Shown one piece after another: positions 38,348 to 47,721 of a stretch of DNA of 64,000 nucleotides. The number at the start of each line of letters is the position of its first letter. Position 1 is the stretch's first letter. A program made the translations under genes and the position numbers. Source of the stretch: Pseudomonas sp. ANT_H12B (GTDB lineage: Bacteria > Pseudomonadota > Gammaproteobacteria > Pseudomonadales > Pseudomonadaceae); contig NZ_VOBI01000001.1 of NCBI RefSeq assembly GCF_008369325.1, forward strand, positions 1 to 64,000. The letters are read 5' to 3'. The notes beneath the pieces are model-generated. The model was not told the origin of the DNA. It ran no database searches and saw nothing but the letters and a program-made list of their open reading frames with translations.

Positions 38348-39286
38348 TCAAAGATCGAAGCGATCAACCGCCCGCCGCCGCTCGTTGTCATCGCGCACAT
38401 CGTAGTTGGCTGTCGTCTGGATATTGCTGTGATGGGCGAGTTTCTGGGCGATCGACAAGTCGTACTCCTCAATCACTCGAGTAATGAACGAGCGTCGAAA
38501 GTCATGCGGCATGATTTTCACCCCGACCTGCGCGCCCCGTTGCCGGGCAATGTAATAGATCGCGTGCTTGGTGATGCGCTCGCGGGTGATGTGACTGCCG
38601 CGGCGGATGCGGTTGAACAGGAACGAATCGTCCACTTCACCCTCCTTCAGTAGCGAGCGCCGCAGCTCCAGCCAGTCATTGAGTTTGGCGAACGCCCAGG
38701 CCGGTGCGTACTTGATCAATTGCTTGTTGCCCTTGGCGGTCACACGAAGGCTGCGCTCGGCGAAATCGACCTGGTTCAGGTCCAGGTTCACCGATTCCGA
38801 TTTGCGCATGCCCGAGCCATACAAAATGCCGATGATCGCCGCATCCCTCAACCCTTGTGGCCGTGGATCGGCAGCGCAGACCGCCATCATTTCCTGGATC
38901 AGCGTGCGCCTGAGGTTGCGCCCCTGTGACAGCCGGGTTCCGGCAATCCCCTTGACCGAGCGCATTTTCAGCAGGTGTTCCTGACTGATCAGGCTCATGC
39001 GCCACGCTTCGTTCATCACCCCGCGCACCGCGTTGACGTACAGCGAAGAGGTGTTCGGTGCATAGCCGTCGGTGCGCAAGGTGGCCACCAGCGCGATGAC
39101 ATCTTCCGGTTGCAGGTTGTGCCAGGGAATCTCCTCGACGTTCATGTCTTCAAAGCCCAACCGGTCAGCGGCGTCCTGCAACACATAACGCATGGTCAAC
39201 TGGCTGGAGGGCGCCAGACGTGCCAGGTACAGGGTCAGCGGGTTGGTCTTTGAGGGAATGGAGTCGGTAGCGGGTAAGTCAATCAA
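38348..39286 (-). CDS. Solitary tyrosine recombinase/integrase
   Basis: 312 residues, probably from TTG 39286 with AAGG about 10 bases before it; the first internal ATG would remove part of the N-terminal SAM-like DNA-binding domain. All catalytic residues are visible: Arg in YGSGMRKSE, Lys in KGNKQ, HDFRRSF (HxxR), His in LAHHSN and Tyr in TTANYD. No att repeats, excisionase or mobile cargo are evident on either side. Such stand-alone recombinases occur in many pseudomonads (from memory) and may be domesticated. Confidence 0.9.
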   Translation of the reverse strand: MIDLPATDSIPSKTNPLTLYLARLAPSSQLTMRYVLQDAADRLGFEDMNVEEIPWHNLQPEDVIALVATLRTDGYAPNTSSLYVNAVRGVMNEAWRMSLISQEHLLKMRSVKGIAGTRLSQGRNLRRTLIQEMMAVCAADPRPQGLRDAAIIGILYGSGMRKSESVNLDLNQVDFAERSLRVTAKGNKQLIKYAPAWAFAKLNDWLELRRSLLKEGEVDDSFLFNRIRRGSHITRERITKHAIYYIARQRGAQVGVKIMPHDFRRSFITRVIEEYDLSIAQKLAHHSNIQTTANYDVRDDNERRRAVDRFDL

Positions 39287-39874
39287 ACGAAACGGCCTTA
39301 AGTGGAAAACAGTTCATTAAACAACTAAGGATTGAAACATCCTTCATATAACGCGGAACACTTCTGTAGGAATTTCCACTAAAAAACTCGATGAACGGCA
39401 GAAGTCTGAACAGTGACTGTATGACTTTCAGGTAAGCAATTCACCCACCGGTTTTTTCATGCCCCTTTCACAAAACCAGACATAACCTTCAATCAATCCA
39501 GTGAGCCTCGGTGGGCTCCCAACCTGCCGGCCACGGCTGTAAATGTCAAATACAGTGTGCGTCTGGCCGTTAGCTAAATCATTGAAATCACGTTTCTTTC
39601 GGCATTGGCGCTGAAGGATGGCTTACGCCCGAAAGTTCTCCAGGAGCCAGGCTTTTCCCCGTTGTCCCGTTCCAGTACCGGCGATGAAGAAACTGCCGTC
39701 GTAAAGCAAGTATTGCGTTTCGCTCAATACAGCCGCGAGGCCGTGGCTTGAGGTCTGAAACGTCCGGACGTGGCGTTGTACAGCACGATAGACGAATTGA
39801 AATATGACCCCGCCTATCCTGACGCCGCCCCCCAACTCTCGCCCTGCTCTCGCGTCCGAACTCAGGAGTGCCCC
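39287..39874. other. 588-base gap upstream of the UDP-glucose dehydrogenase gene
   Basis: No gene with a ribosome site is seen. The first 350 bases are moderately AT-rich. At 39623-39790 the minus strand reads a protein-like tail (TQYLLYDGSFFIAGTG, KAWLLENFRA) without a start, perhaps a decayed gene. The last 100 bases contain the promoter and ribosome site (AGGAG) of the next gene. Confidence 0.45.
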
Positions 39875-41254
39875 ATGAAAATCAGTGTATTTGGTAGCGG
39901 TTACGTTGGCTTGGTGCAAGCGGCTGTCCTGGCTGAAGTCGGCCACGACGTGGTCTGCATGGACATTGACGAGCGCAAAGTCGAACGGCTGCAACAAGGC
40001 CACGTGAGTATTTTCGAACCGGGGCTGGCCAGCCTGGTGCGCGAAAGCCTGGAGGCCAATCGTCTACAATTCACCACTGACGAGAAGTTTGCGGTGCAGC
40101 ATGGCCAAGTGTTGTTTATCGCCGTCGGCACACCGTCGCGGGACGATGGTTCGGCGGATCTGCGTTATGTGCTGTCGGTGGGCGAAGCCGTGGCGCGTCA
40201 TCGTGAACACCCGGTGATTCTGGTGGAGAAATCCACCGTGCCGGTGGGCACCGGCGATACCTTGCGCGCGCACATCGACAAGTGCCTGATCAAGGTTGGC
40301 CGGCTGCTGCAGTTCAATATCGTCTCCAACCCGGAGTTTTTGAAAGAAGGCTCGGCCGTCGCCGATTGTCGGCGTCCGGACCGGATTATCATCGGCTGCG
40401 AAAGCGATGATGTGCGTGACGTGATGCGCGACCTCTACGCACCCTTCAACCGCAACCATGACCGGATCATGTTCATGGACCTGCGCAGCGCCGAGCTGAC
40501 CAAATACGCCGCCAACTGCATGCTGGCAACCAAGATCAGCTTCATCAACCAGATCGCCGAACTGGCCGAGCACCTGGGCGCTGACATCGAATCGGTGCGC
40601 CTGGGCATCGGTGCCGACTCGCGCATTGGCTACCACTTCATCTACCCCGGTTGCGGTTATGGCGGTTCGTGTTTTCCCAAGGACATGCGCGCGCTGATCC
40701 ACAGCGCCGAAGAAGCCCATTGCTCCAGCGACCTGCTGCAAGCGGTGGAAGCCATCAACCAGCGGCAAAAACACAAACTGTTCGAGCGTATCAATGCGTT
40801 CTACAAAGGCGATTTGCGTGGCAGGACCTTTGCCGTGTGGGGCCTGGCATTCAAACCGAACACCGACGACATGCGTGATGCACCGAGCCGGGTGCTGCTG
40901 GAATCGCTGTGGGCAGCCGGGGCCAATGTCCGCGCGTTCGACCCGGAAGCGATGCAGGAAACCCAACAGCTGTATCCCGATGAGTCCCGATTGATGCTGA
41001 TGGGCACGCCGGAATCGGTATTGGCCGGCGCTGATGCCCTGATCATTTGCACCGAGTGGCAGCAGTTCAAGGCGCCGGATTTCGACCTGATCCGGCAGCG
41101 ACTCAACGCACCGGTAATCTTCGACGGACGCAACCTGTACGACGCCGATCGACTGGCCCGCGCCGGTTTCATGTACTTCCCGATGGGCCGTGGTGAGTCG
41201 CGCAACTTGCCGATTCCGCATCAGCAGTGGCCCGCTGCTTCGGTCGTCGCTTGA
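39875..41254 (+). CDS. ugd: UDP-glucose 6-dehydrogenase
   Basis: 459 residues from ATG 39875 behind CAGGAG; the longer open frame has no family similarity. Rossmann motif GSGYVGLVQAA (7-17), NPEFLKEGSA, and the catalytic Cys (about residue 266) in CGYGGSCFPKD, with GLAFKPNTDD later. It oxidises UDP-glucose to UDP-glucuronate in the cytoplasm for exopolysaccharide or LPS modification. No polysaccharide genes are adjacent. Confidence 0.95.
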   Translation: MKISVFGSGYVGLVQAAVLAEVGHDVVCMDIDERKVERLQQGHVSIFEPGLASLVRESLEANRLQFTTDEKFAVQHGQVLFIAVGTPSRDDGSADLRYVLSVGEAVARHREHPVILVEKSTVPVGTGDTLRAHIDKCLIKVGRLLQFNIVSNPEFLKEGSAVADCRRPDRIIIGCESDDVRDVMRDLYAPFNRNHDRIMFMDLRSAELTKYAANCMLATKISFINQIAELAEHLGADIESVRLGIGADSRIGYHFIYPGCGYGGSCFPKDMRALIHSAEEAHCSSDLLQAVEAINQRQKHKLFERINAFYKGDLRGRTFAVWGLAFKPNTDDMRDAPSRVLLESLWAAGANVRAFDPEAMQETQQLYPDESRLMLMGTPESVLAGADALIICTEWQQFKAPDFDLIRQRLNAPVIFDGRNLYDADRLARAGFMYFPMGRGESRNLPIPHQQWPAASVVA

Positions 41255-41272
41255 ATGCGATGTGAACCGCTA

Positions 41273-42238
41273 TCAGAGCGACGCCTTCAAATCGACCCCC
41301 AACGCCTGGGCAAACGCCTTGACCAGCGGACTGCGCACAGTGTTGTGACGAAGGATCAGATTGAACGGGGTGATGATGTTGATCAGGTCCGGGCGCACCG
41401 CGCGAAATTGTCCCTGAGCGACCATCGATGCAGCGTAATGCTGTGGTAGAAAACCCACGAAACGCCCGGTCTTGATCAACAATGCCACCGCTTCGACCTG
41501 GCTGGCCGAGGCGGAAAAGCTGTCGTAGTAGGCAAAATTCAGTTTGTCGCGATGAATCGCATAGCGGTGGTTGATGCACTCGTAATCCTTGAGCACATGA
41601 CTGCCGATTTCTGCGTCCGGCACCGTGAATAACGGATGACCGACTGCGCAATAAACTTCGGAGCGTTCTTCATAAAGCGCGTAGTAATCAAACTCTTCGC
41701 GTTTCTGATACACCGGCACGATCCCCGCCACTAACCGTCCCTCTACCACGCCTCTTTCCACCTCATCCAGCTGAGAGGCTTGAAGTTGAAACCTGACTTT
41801 AGGCGATGTCTCATTAATTATTCTAAGCGCAGCAACTAACGGGGAATTAGCATCGGAAATCGTATTATCAATAACCCCCACGCCAAGATCACCGATCAGT
41901 TCGTTCTGCGCTGAACTAAGCCGATCACGAAAGTTGTCGACCGAGGCAAACAAATCGATCGACGCCTGATACACCAGACTGCCTTCTTCGGTCAGGTGAA
42001 AGCCCTCCCGCCCTCGGGTACACAGGCGCATGCCGATGCGAATCTCAAGGTCGGAGATCTGTTTGCTGATGGCTGCCAGCCCCACATTCAGTTCATTCTG
42101 GGCCGCACTGAACCCTCCGGCCTCGACCACCGCCTTGAACACTTTGAGCAACTTGAAGTCCAGACCGCTGAGGGTCAGCGGTGCCCGATGTGCCGTTTTC
42201 GGTGGCGGGTTTCCGGAATTGGAAAGTGGGGTTTCCAT
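41273..42238 (-). CDS. LysR family regulator
   Basis: 321 residues. After a 25-residue tail, the winged helix reads LKVFKAVVEAGGFSAAQNEL and AAISKQISDLEIRIGMRLC; the effector domain follows. ATG at 42238 is 305 bases from the divergent argininosuccinate-lyase-like gene, so it probably controls the cassette 42544-49467. Of the two genes next to it, the convergent ugd is an unlikely target. Confidence 0.9.
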   Translation of the reverse strand: METPLSNSGNPPPKTAHRAPLTLSGLDFKLLKVFKAVVEAGGFSAAQNELNVGLAAISKQISDLEIRIGMRLCTRGREGFHLTEEGSLVYQASIDLFASVDNFRDRLSSAQNELIGDLGVGVIDNTISDANSPLVAALRIINETSPKVRFQLQASQLDEVERGVVEGRLVAGIVPVYQKREEFDYYALYEERSEVYCAVGHPLFTVPDAEIGSHVLKDYECINHRYAIHRDKLNFAYYDSFSASASQVEAVALLIKTGRFVGFLPQHYAASMVAQGQFRAVRPDLINIITPFNLILRHNTVRSPLVKAFAQALGVDLKASL

Positions 42239-42543
42239 AATGCTTATTTACCTCTGGTGCCCAATTCAACACTCTGTGCTCAACAACAAAAATAGTGCTG
42301 GCCAATAATAATGAACACAGAAAACCAGGCTTGGCAACCGCTAATAAATCCCGCACATCAGTGCCAACTCACTGATTTCGAACTACTAAAAGCTGACACT
42401 TCGATCAGCTCTCGCACGCTGCAACTGCCCTCTTGAAAACTGCTTTGGCCTAACCACGCCCGGTTGAATTTTTTTGACCAACGGCAAGTGTTCGGGGCCC
42501 GGCACACCGATTTCAGTTCGCTTTACCGACGAGGAAAACAACA
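42239..42543. other. Divergent promoter region between LysR gene and lyase cassette
   Basis: 305 bases without a gene, AT-richer than its flanks, presumably holding both promoters and LysR sites. GAGGAAAACAACA precedes the lyase start. No clear repeated operator was identified by eye. Confidence 0.5.
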
Positions 42544-43971
42544 ATGTCTCAAACCACCGACCGTCTCTGGGGTGCCCGCTTCAAAAGCGGGCCGTCCGAA
42601 GCCCTGGCGGCCTTGTCCCGTTGCCCTGAGCGCTACTTTCGCCTTACCCCGTACGACCTCGCCGGTTCCAAGGCTCATGCCCGTGAATTGCAGCGCGCCG
42701 GGCTGCTCGACGAGCAAGAAACCCAAACCATGCTCGACGCGCTTGAGCGCATCGGTGATGACTTTCGCGCCGGCAGCATCGCGCCGACCCTGGACGACGA
42801 AGACGTCCACACCTTCATCGAGCGACTGCTGACCGAACGCCTCGGCGCGCTGGGCGGCAAGCTTCGCGCCGGCCGTTCGCGTAACGACCAGACTGCCAAC
42901 GACCTGCGTCTGTTCCTGCGTGACCACGTTCGTACCCTGGCCGTTGAAGTGCTGGCCCTGCAACAGGCGCTGGTGGATCAGGCCGAGCAACACATCGAGA
43001 GCATCTGCCCCGGCTTCACTCACCTGCAACAAGCCCAGCCAATCGTTTTCGCTCACCATTTGCTGGCCCACGCCCAATCAATGTTGCGCGACGTGCAACG
43101 CCTGGTGGATTGGGACGTGCGCACTTCGCTGTCGCCACTGGGCGCTGCGGCCATGGCCGGCTCCGCCATCGCTCGACTGCCTCAGCAGTCAGCCAAGGAA
43201 ATGGGTTACAGCGGCGTCTGCGAAAACTCTATCGACGCGGTGGCCAGCCGCGATCACGTCGCCGAATTCCTGTTCATCGCCAGCATGCTAGGGATCAACA
43301 TCTCCCGCCTCGCCGAAGAGTTTTGCCTGTGGTCGTCGCGGCAATTTCGCTGGGTCGCACTGGACGATGCCTACGCCACCGGCAGCTCGATCATGCCGCA
43401 GAAAAAGAACCCGGACATTGCAGAACTGGCCCGGGGCAAGGCTGGTCGCTTGATAGGTAACCTCACGGGTCTGCTGTCCACGCTCAAATCCTTGCCGCTG
43501 TCTTACAACCGTGACTTGAGCGAAGACAAAAACGGCGTGCTCGACAGCGTCGACACCCTGCTGCTGGTGCTGCCAGCCATGGCCGGGATGGTCGCGACCA
43601 TGAAAGTCAACGTCGAAGAGCTGCGTCGTCAGGCGCCGCTGGGCTTCACACTCGCCACCGAAGTCGCCGACTGGCTGGCCATGCGCGGCGTGCCGTTCAA
43701 GGAGGCTCACGAAATCACCGGCGCGCTGGTCCAAGCCTGTGAGAAACACGACATCGAGTTGTGGGAAGCGTCTCCGGCGTTGCTTGCAGAGATTGACCCG
43801 CGCCTGACCGCGCAAGTGCGCGAGAGCCTGACCCTCGAAGCCGCCATCGCCGCCCGCAGTGGCTGGGGCGGCACTGCGCCGCAACAGGTGCGCGAGCAGA
43901 TCGGCCGTTTGAAAACCGCCCTCGCTGCGCAGCACGAATGGACCGAGAACTATCAGGGCTTTCGCCTCTGA
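42544..43971 (+). CDS. argH-like: Argininosuccinate-lyase family protein (paralogue)
   Basis: 475 residues. Family hallmarks are present: RAGRSRNDQTAND, GFTHLQQAQP with the catalytic His, and the signature GSSIMPQKKNPD with the catalytic Ser. Departures from usual ArgH: the N-terminal FxxSixFD region reads LSRCPERYFRLTPYDLAGS, and the loop YNRDLQEDKEP is YNRDLSEDKNG. Its overall pattern reminds me of actinobacterial ArgH. Being first in a LysR-controlled cassette with an amino acid importer, it is more likely a catabolic C-N lyase than the biosynthetic enzyme. EDDS lyase shows that the family includes such catabolic members. Confidence 0.85.
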   Translation: MSQTTDRLWGARFKSGPSEALAALSRCPERYFRLTPYDLAGSKAHARELQRAGLLDEQETQTMLDALERIGDDFRAGSIAPTLDDEDVHTFIERLLTERLGALGGKLRAGRSRNDQTANDLRLFLRDHVRTLAVEVLALQQALVDQAEQHIESICPGFTHLQQAQPIVFAHHLLAHAQSMLRDVQRLVDWDVRTSLSPLGAAAMAGSAIARLPQQSAKEMGYSGVCENSIDAVASRDHVAEFLFIASMLGINISRLAEEFCLWSSRQFRWVALDDAYATGSSIMPQKKNPDIAELARGKAGRLIGNLTGLLSTLKSLPLSYNRDLSEDKNGVLDSVDTLLLVLPAMAGMVATMKVNVEELRRQAPLGFTLATEVADWLAMRGVPFKEAHEITGALVQACEKHDIELWEASPALLAEIDPRLTAQVRESLTLEAAIAARSGWGGTAPQQVREQIGRLKTALAAQHEWTENYQGFRL

Positions 43972-43988
43972 AGCAGCACGCAAAACCT

Positions 43989-44075
43989 GTGGGAGCGAGC
44001 CTGCTCGCGATAGCGGTATGACATTCAACCCCCTGTGCCTGACCCGCCGCCATCGCGAGCAGGCTCACTCCCACA
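43989..44075. repeat. REP pair, GCGAGC type
   Basis: Arms at 43989-44012 and 44052-44075 are complementary except at one position (TGTGGGAGCGAGCCTGCTCG against an arm with GAGTGAG), separated by 39 bases. It lies inside the cassette, between the lyase and permease genes. Confidence 0.93.
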
Positions 44076-44118
44076 GGGATTGTGTGTGACCTGAAAGAAC
44101 AGTGTACGGAGAACCAAC

Positions 44119-44997
44119 ATGAGCCAGACTCAGGCAGAACGACTCCAGTCGGAGCGAAAACTGGCGGAAAACCAGTTCGATATCACCCAGTACCACCATG
44201 TGCCACGGCGATACTACGGACGGATTTTCTTCGCGACCGTGATCGTTATTGCGATGCTCGGACTGGTACGCGCCTTCGCCGAAGGCAAGATTGAATGGTC
44301 ATACATCGGCCAGTTCCTCACTTCCCAGGCGATCATGTGGGGCTTACTCAACACCATCGTCATGGCGGTGTTGGCGATGGCGTTGGGCATTGTCTTTGGC
44401 GTGATCACGGCGATCATGCGCATGTCGGCCAACCCTATCCTGCGCTACGTGGCGGTGACCTACACCTGGCTGTTCCGCGGTACGCCGCTGATTCTGCAAC
44501 TGCTGCTGTGGTTCAACCTGGCGCTGATCTTCCCCACCATCGGCATCCCCGGCCTGGTCGAAATGGACACCGTCAGCCTGATGACGCCGTTCGTGGCCGC
44601 CCTCCTCGGTTTGAGCATCAACCAAGGCGCGTACACCGCCGAAGTGGTGCGCGCCGGCCTGCTATCGGTGGACACCGGTCAGTACGAAGCCGCCAAGTCG
44701 ATCGGCATGCCGCGCCTGCAAGCGCTGCGCCGGATCATCCTGCCCCAGGCCATGCGGGTCATCATTCCGCCGGTGGGCAACGAGTTTATCAGCATGGTGA
44801 AAATGACCTCCCTGGCGAGCGTCATCCAGTACTCGGAACTGCTCTACAACGCCCAGAACATCTACTACGCCAACGCCCGGGTCATGGAGCTTCTGATCGT
44901 CGCCGGTATCTGGTACCTGGCCACGGTCACCGTCCTGTCCTTCGGTCAAAGCCGTCTGGAGCGCCGTTTCGCTCGCGGCGCCGGCAAGCGTTCTTGA
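44119..44997 (+). CDS. Amino acid ABC transporter permease
   Basis: 292 residues with a ~40-residue cytoplasmic N-terminal extension, then about five membrane segments, the coupling loop [20 protein letters not shown] and [20 protein letters not shown], marking the polar amino acid HisMQ group. It is followed 10 bases later by the ATPase gene. Confidence 0.94.
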   Translation: MSQTQAERLQSERKLAENQFDITQYHHVPRRYYGRIFFATVIVIAMLGLVRAFAEGKIEWSYIGQFLTSQAIMWGLLNTIVMAVLAMALGIVFGVITAIMRMSANPILRYVAVTYTWLFRGTPLILQLLLWFNLALIFPTIGIPGLVEMDTVSLMTPFVAALLGLSINQGAYTAEVVRAGLLSVDTGQYEAAKSIGMPRLQALRRIILPQAMRVIIPPVGNEFISMVKMTSLASVIQYSELLYNAQNIYYANARVMELLIVAGIWYLATVTVLSFGQSRLERRFARGAGKRS

Positions 44998-45007
44998 GGA
45001 GTTCAAC

Positions 45008-45772
45008 ATGAGAAGCATCGTCAAGGCCGTGAGCCTGAACAAGTACTACGACCATTTCCACGCGCTCAAGGACATCAATATCGAAGTCGAGCAAGGTGAA
45101 GTGCTGTGCATCATCGGCCCGTCCGGCTCCGGCAAAAGCACCTTGCTGCGTTGCATCAACCAGCTGGAAAAAATCGACAAGGGCGGCCTGTGGGTCGACG
45201 GCGAACTGGTGGGTTACCGGATCGTCGGCAACAAACTGCACGAACTCAACGAGTCACAGATCGCCCGTCAGCGCCTGTCCACCGGCATGGTGTTCCAGCG
45301 TTTCAATCTGTTCCCGCACATGACCGTGCTGCAAAACATCATCGAAGGGCCGTGCCAGGTGCTCAAGCGTTCGCCCAAGGAGGCGCATGAAGAAGCCGTG
45401 GAATTACTCGCTCGCGTCGGTCTGGCCGACAAACGCAACAGCTACCCGATCGAACTCTCGGGCGGTCAGCAACAACGCGTCGCCATTGCCCGTGCATTGG
45501 CCATGCGACCCAAGCTGATGCTGTTCGATGAACCCACTTCGGCACTCGACCCGGAACTGGTCGGTGAGGTGCTGTCGGTGATGCGCGATCTGGCGCAGAC
45601 CGGCATGACCATGATCGTCGTCACCCATGAACTGGGCTTCGCTCGCGAGGTGTCCAACCGCATGGTGTTCATGGACGATGGGCAGATCGTGGAGGCTGGG
45701 AGCCCCGAAGAAATACTAATAAGTCCGCAAAACCCACGCACCCAAAGCTTCATTTCTGCCGTTCGAACCTAA
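45008..45772 (+). CDS. Amino acid ABC transporter ATP-binding protein
   Basis: 254 residues: Walker [52 protein letters not shown] 45008 follows GAGGAG. It energises the permease at 44119. Confidence 0.95.
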   Translation: MRSIVKAVSLNKYYDHFHALKDINIEVEQGEVLCIIGPSGSGKSTLLRCINQLEKIDKGGLWVDGELVGYRIVGNKLHELNESQIARQRLSTGMVFQRFNLFPHMTVLQNIIEGPCQVLKRSPKEAHEEAVELLARVGLADKRNSYPIELSGGQQQRVAIARALAMRPKLMLFDEPTSALDPELVGEVLSVMRDLAQTGMTMIVVTHELGFAREVSNRMVFMDDGQIVEAGSPEEILISPQNPRTQSFISAVRT

Positions 45773-45825
45773 GGGCCGTGCTTGGAAAACAAGAGCCGCC
45801 TCACAACACTCATAAGAGAACGACC

Positions 45826-46650
45826 ATGAAGAACATAGTTATCCCAGCTGTACTCGCAGGCCTGATGGCTTCCAGCGTCAGTTTCGCCGCCGAATTGCCG
45901 GCCAGCATCAAGGCCAAGGGCGAGATCGTGGTAGCGATCATGCCGAACTACCCGCCGATGGACTTCAAGGACCCGGCGACCAACACGTTGACCGGGCTTG
46001 ACTATGACCTGGGCAATGCCTTGGCCGAGCGTCTGGGTGTGAAGATCAAATGGCAGGAAACCGGCTTCGAACAGATGATCAATGCGCTGACCACCGACCG
46101 TGTGGACATGGTGCTCTCGGGCATGACCGACACCGTTGAACGTCAGGCCAGCGTGACCTTCGTCGATTACTTCACCAGCGGGCCGCAGTTCTACACCTTG
46201 CAGAAGAACAAGGATTTCAACGAAATCACCGACCTGTGCGGCAAGAAAGTCGGCACCAGCCGACGTACCACCTTCCCGGCGGAAATTGCCGAATACAGCA
46301 AGGCCAACTGCGAAGCCGCCGGCAAACCGGCCATCGTCGTTATCGGCACCGAAGGTTCGGCCGATGCTCGTGCGCAACTGCGCCAGAGCCGTATCGATGC
46401 AGCAATGCAAGGCAGCGAGACCTTGTCGTACCTGAAGACTCAGGAAAAAGACATGTACAAGACTGTGGGCCAACCGATTTCCGTGCAGTTCACCGGTATG
46501 GGCGTGAGCAAGAAAAAGCCTGAGTTGAGTGAAGCGGTGAAAGTCGCGTTGCAGAGTATGGTCGATGACGGCACTTACCAGACCATCCTGAAAAAATGGG
46601 ACCTGGAGCTGGGTGCGATCAAGACTGTGACCATCAACGCCGGCAAGTAA
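45826..46650 (+). CDS. Amino acid ABC transporter substrate-binding protein
   Basis: 274 residues from ATG 45826, behind AAGAG. Signal peptide ends VSFAAE; the mature protein has VAIMPNYPPMDFKDP, LTGLDYDLGNALAERLG and DMVLSGMTDTVERQ, typical of the ArtJ/GlnH type-II binding proteins. It presumably captures the substrate of the lyase/deacetylase pathway. Confidence 0.94.
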   Translation: MKNIVIPAVLAGLMASSVSFAAELPASIKAKGEIVVAIMPNYPPMDFKDPATNTLTGLDYDLGNALAERLGVKIKWQETGFEQMINALTTDRVDMVLSGMTDTVERQASVTFVDYFTSGPQFYTLQKNKDFNEITDLCGKKVGTSRRTTFPAEIAEYSKANCEAAGKPAIVVIGTEGSADARAQLRQSRIDAAMQGSETLSYLKTQEKDMYKTVGQPISVQFTGMGVSKKKPELSEAVKVALQSMVDDGTYQTILKKWDLELGAIKTVTINAGK

Positions 46651-46666
46651 TCTGGTTCGAAATCGC

Positions 46667-46827
46667 CCCCTCACCCCAACCCTCTCCCCAAGGGGGAGAG
46701 GGGGAAAGGGAGCTGATCTTCATGTTTTTCAGAACCTGAGCTCGACTCAATATTTCAGGTCGCAGTAACTCGAGAGATCACCTCGGTCAGCTCCCTCTCC
46801 CTCTGGGGAGAGGGTTGGGGTGAGGGG
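46667..46827. repeat. Large inverted repeat with C/G-tract arms
   Basis: A perfect 23-base inverted repeat (46667-46689 and 46805-46827; core CCCTCACCCCAACCCTCTCC) encloses 115 bases, and partial complementarity (GGGAGAGGGGGAAAGGGAGCTGA against its mirror) continues inwards. It is a MITE-like intergenic element of a kind seen in many proteobacteria, between the importer and the first deacetylase gene. It could also form a strong attenuating hairpin. Confidence 0.9.
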
Positions 46828-46872
46828 TCGATTTTGACCGCACCAACGATCAGCAACCGGAGCGCCACACCC

Positions 46873-47721
46873 ATGTCCTCCTCGCCACAACCCACCTGGC
46901 CCGTCCAGCACAAAGCATGCCTCGCCCTGGCCTTCGACCTCGACGGCCCGACCGGCGATGCCATGCTCAACGGCTCGATCTGGCGCAAGCCCGAGTACTT
47001 CGGTTTCGGTGGTTACGGCCCTTACCGCGCATTGCCGCGAATCCTCGATTTGCTCGACGAGTACCAGATCCCGACGACATTCTTCGTCCCGGCCTGGGTC
47101 GTGGAGAACTGGCCAAAACAGTGCCAGGCGATTGTCGAGCGCGGGCATGAAGTGGCCTGCCACGGCTACAAACACGAATCCTTTTACGCCCTGACGCTGG
47201 AACAGCAAAAGGACGTGATGAACAGATCCCGTGAAGTGTTCTGGAAGCACCTGAACATCCGCGCCGAAGGTTTTCGCACCCCGTCCGGGGACTGGCGGGC
47301 CGAGACCCCGGCGATGCTGGTGGAAGCCGGCGTGACCTACTCCAGCAGCATGCGTGGCGATGACCGCCCGTACCTGGTGAAGGTCCCGGGCTTTGAAACG
47401 CCGCTGGTGGAAATCCCCGGCCGCTGGGAAATGGATGACTACGCCTCCATCGCCTATACGCGAGCGCCGGACTTCCCCTCGGGCTTGGACCGCACCGCCA
47501 GCTACGCGCTGACGCTGGACAACTGGTGCCGCGAGTACGACGGCGCCATGAATGAAGGGCTGTGCCTGACCACCCTGTTCCACCCCAAGATCACCGGTAA
47601 ACCGGGGCGCATCCTGTTGCTGGAAAAACTTTTCGAACACATGCGCCAGCGCGACGATGTCTGGTTCGCCACGTGCCGCGATGTCGCCCAATGGTGGCTG
47701 AAGGCGCATCGCCATGGCTGA
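46873..47721 (+). CDS. Polysaccharide-deacetylase-fold hydrolase 1
   Basis: 282 residues from ATG 46873, with CGGAG upstream. NodB-homology fold: ALAFDLDGPTGD (metal-binding Asp motif), CHGYKHESFY (HxxxH metal ligands), then FRTPSGDW, the substrate-binding Arg loop. No signal peptide, so it acts in the cytoplasm, like allantoinase PuuE and other small-molecule amidohydrolases of the fold rather than like true polysaccharide deacetylases. The next gene overlaps by 8 bases. Confidence 0.88.
   Translation: MSSSPQPTWPVQHKACLALAFDLDGPTGDAMLNGSIWRKPEYFGFGGYGPYRALPRILDLLDEYQIPTTFFVPAWVVENWPKQCQAIVERGHEVACHGYKHESFYALTLEQQKDVMNRSREVFWKHLNIRAEGFRTPSGDWRAETPAMLVEAGVTYSSSMRGDDRPYLVKVPGFETPLVEIPGRWEMDDYASIAYTRAPDFPSGLDRTASYALTLDNWCREYDGAMNEGLCLTTLFHPKITGKPGRILLLEKLFEHMRQRDDVWFATCRDVAQWWLKAHRHG

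Noticed and set aside
38348-39286. Integrase considered as the edge of a genomic island with attachment sites
   Set aside because: No tRNA gene or direct repeats were seen next to it within the window.
39287-39874. Possible sRNA or riboswitch in the long gap
   Set aside because: No strong hairpin with a T-run and no known aptamer core was recognised.
39623-40003. Minus-strand frame with a protein-like tail before ugd
   Set aside because: The upstream half is antisense to ugd and no start lies before the plausible part; kept only as a note in the gap entry.
40064-41221. 385-codon frame opposite ugd
   Set aside because: Antisense shadow of a well-supported UDP-glucose dehydrogenase.
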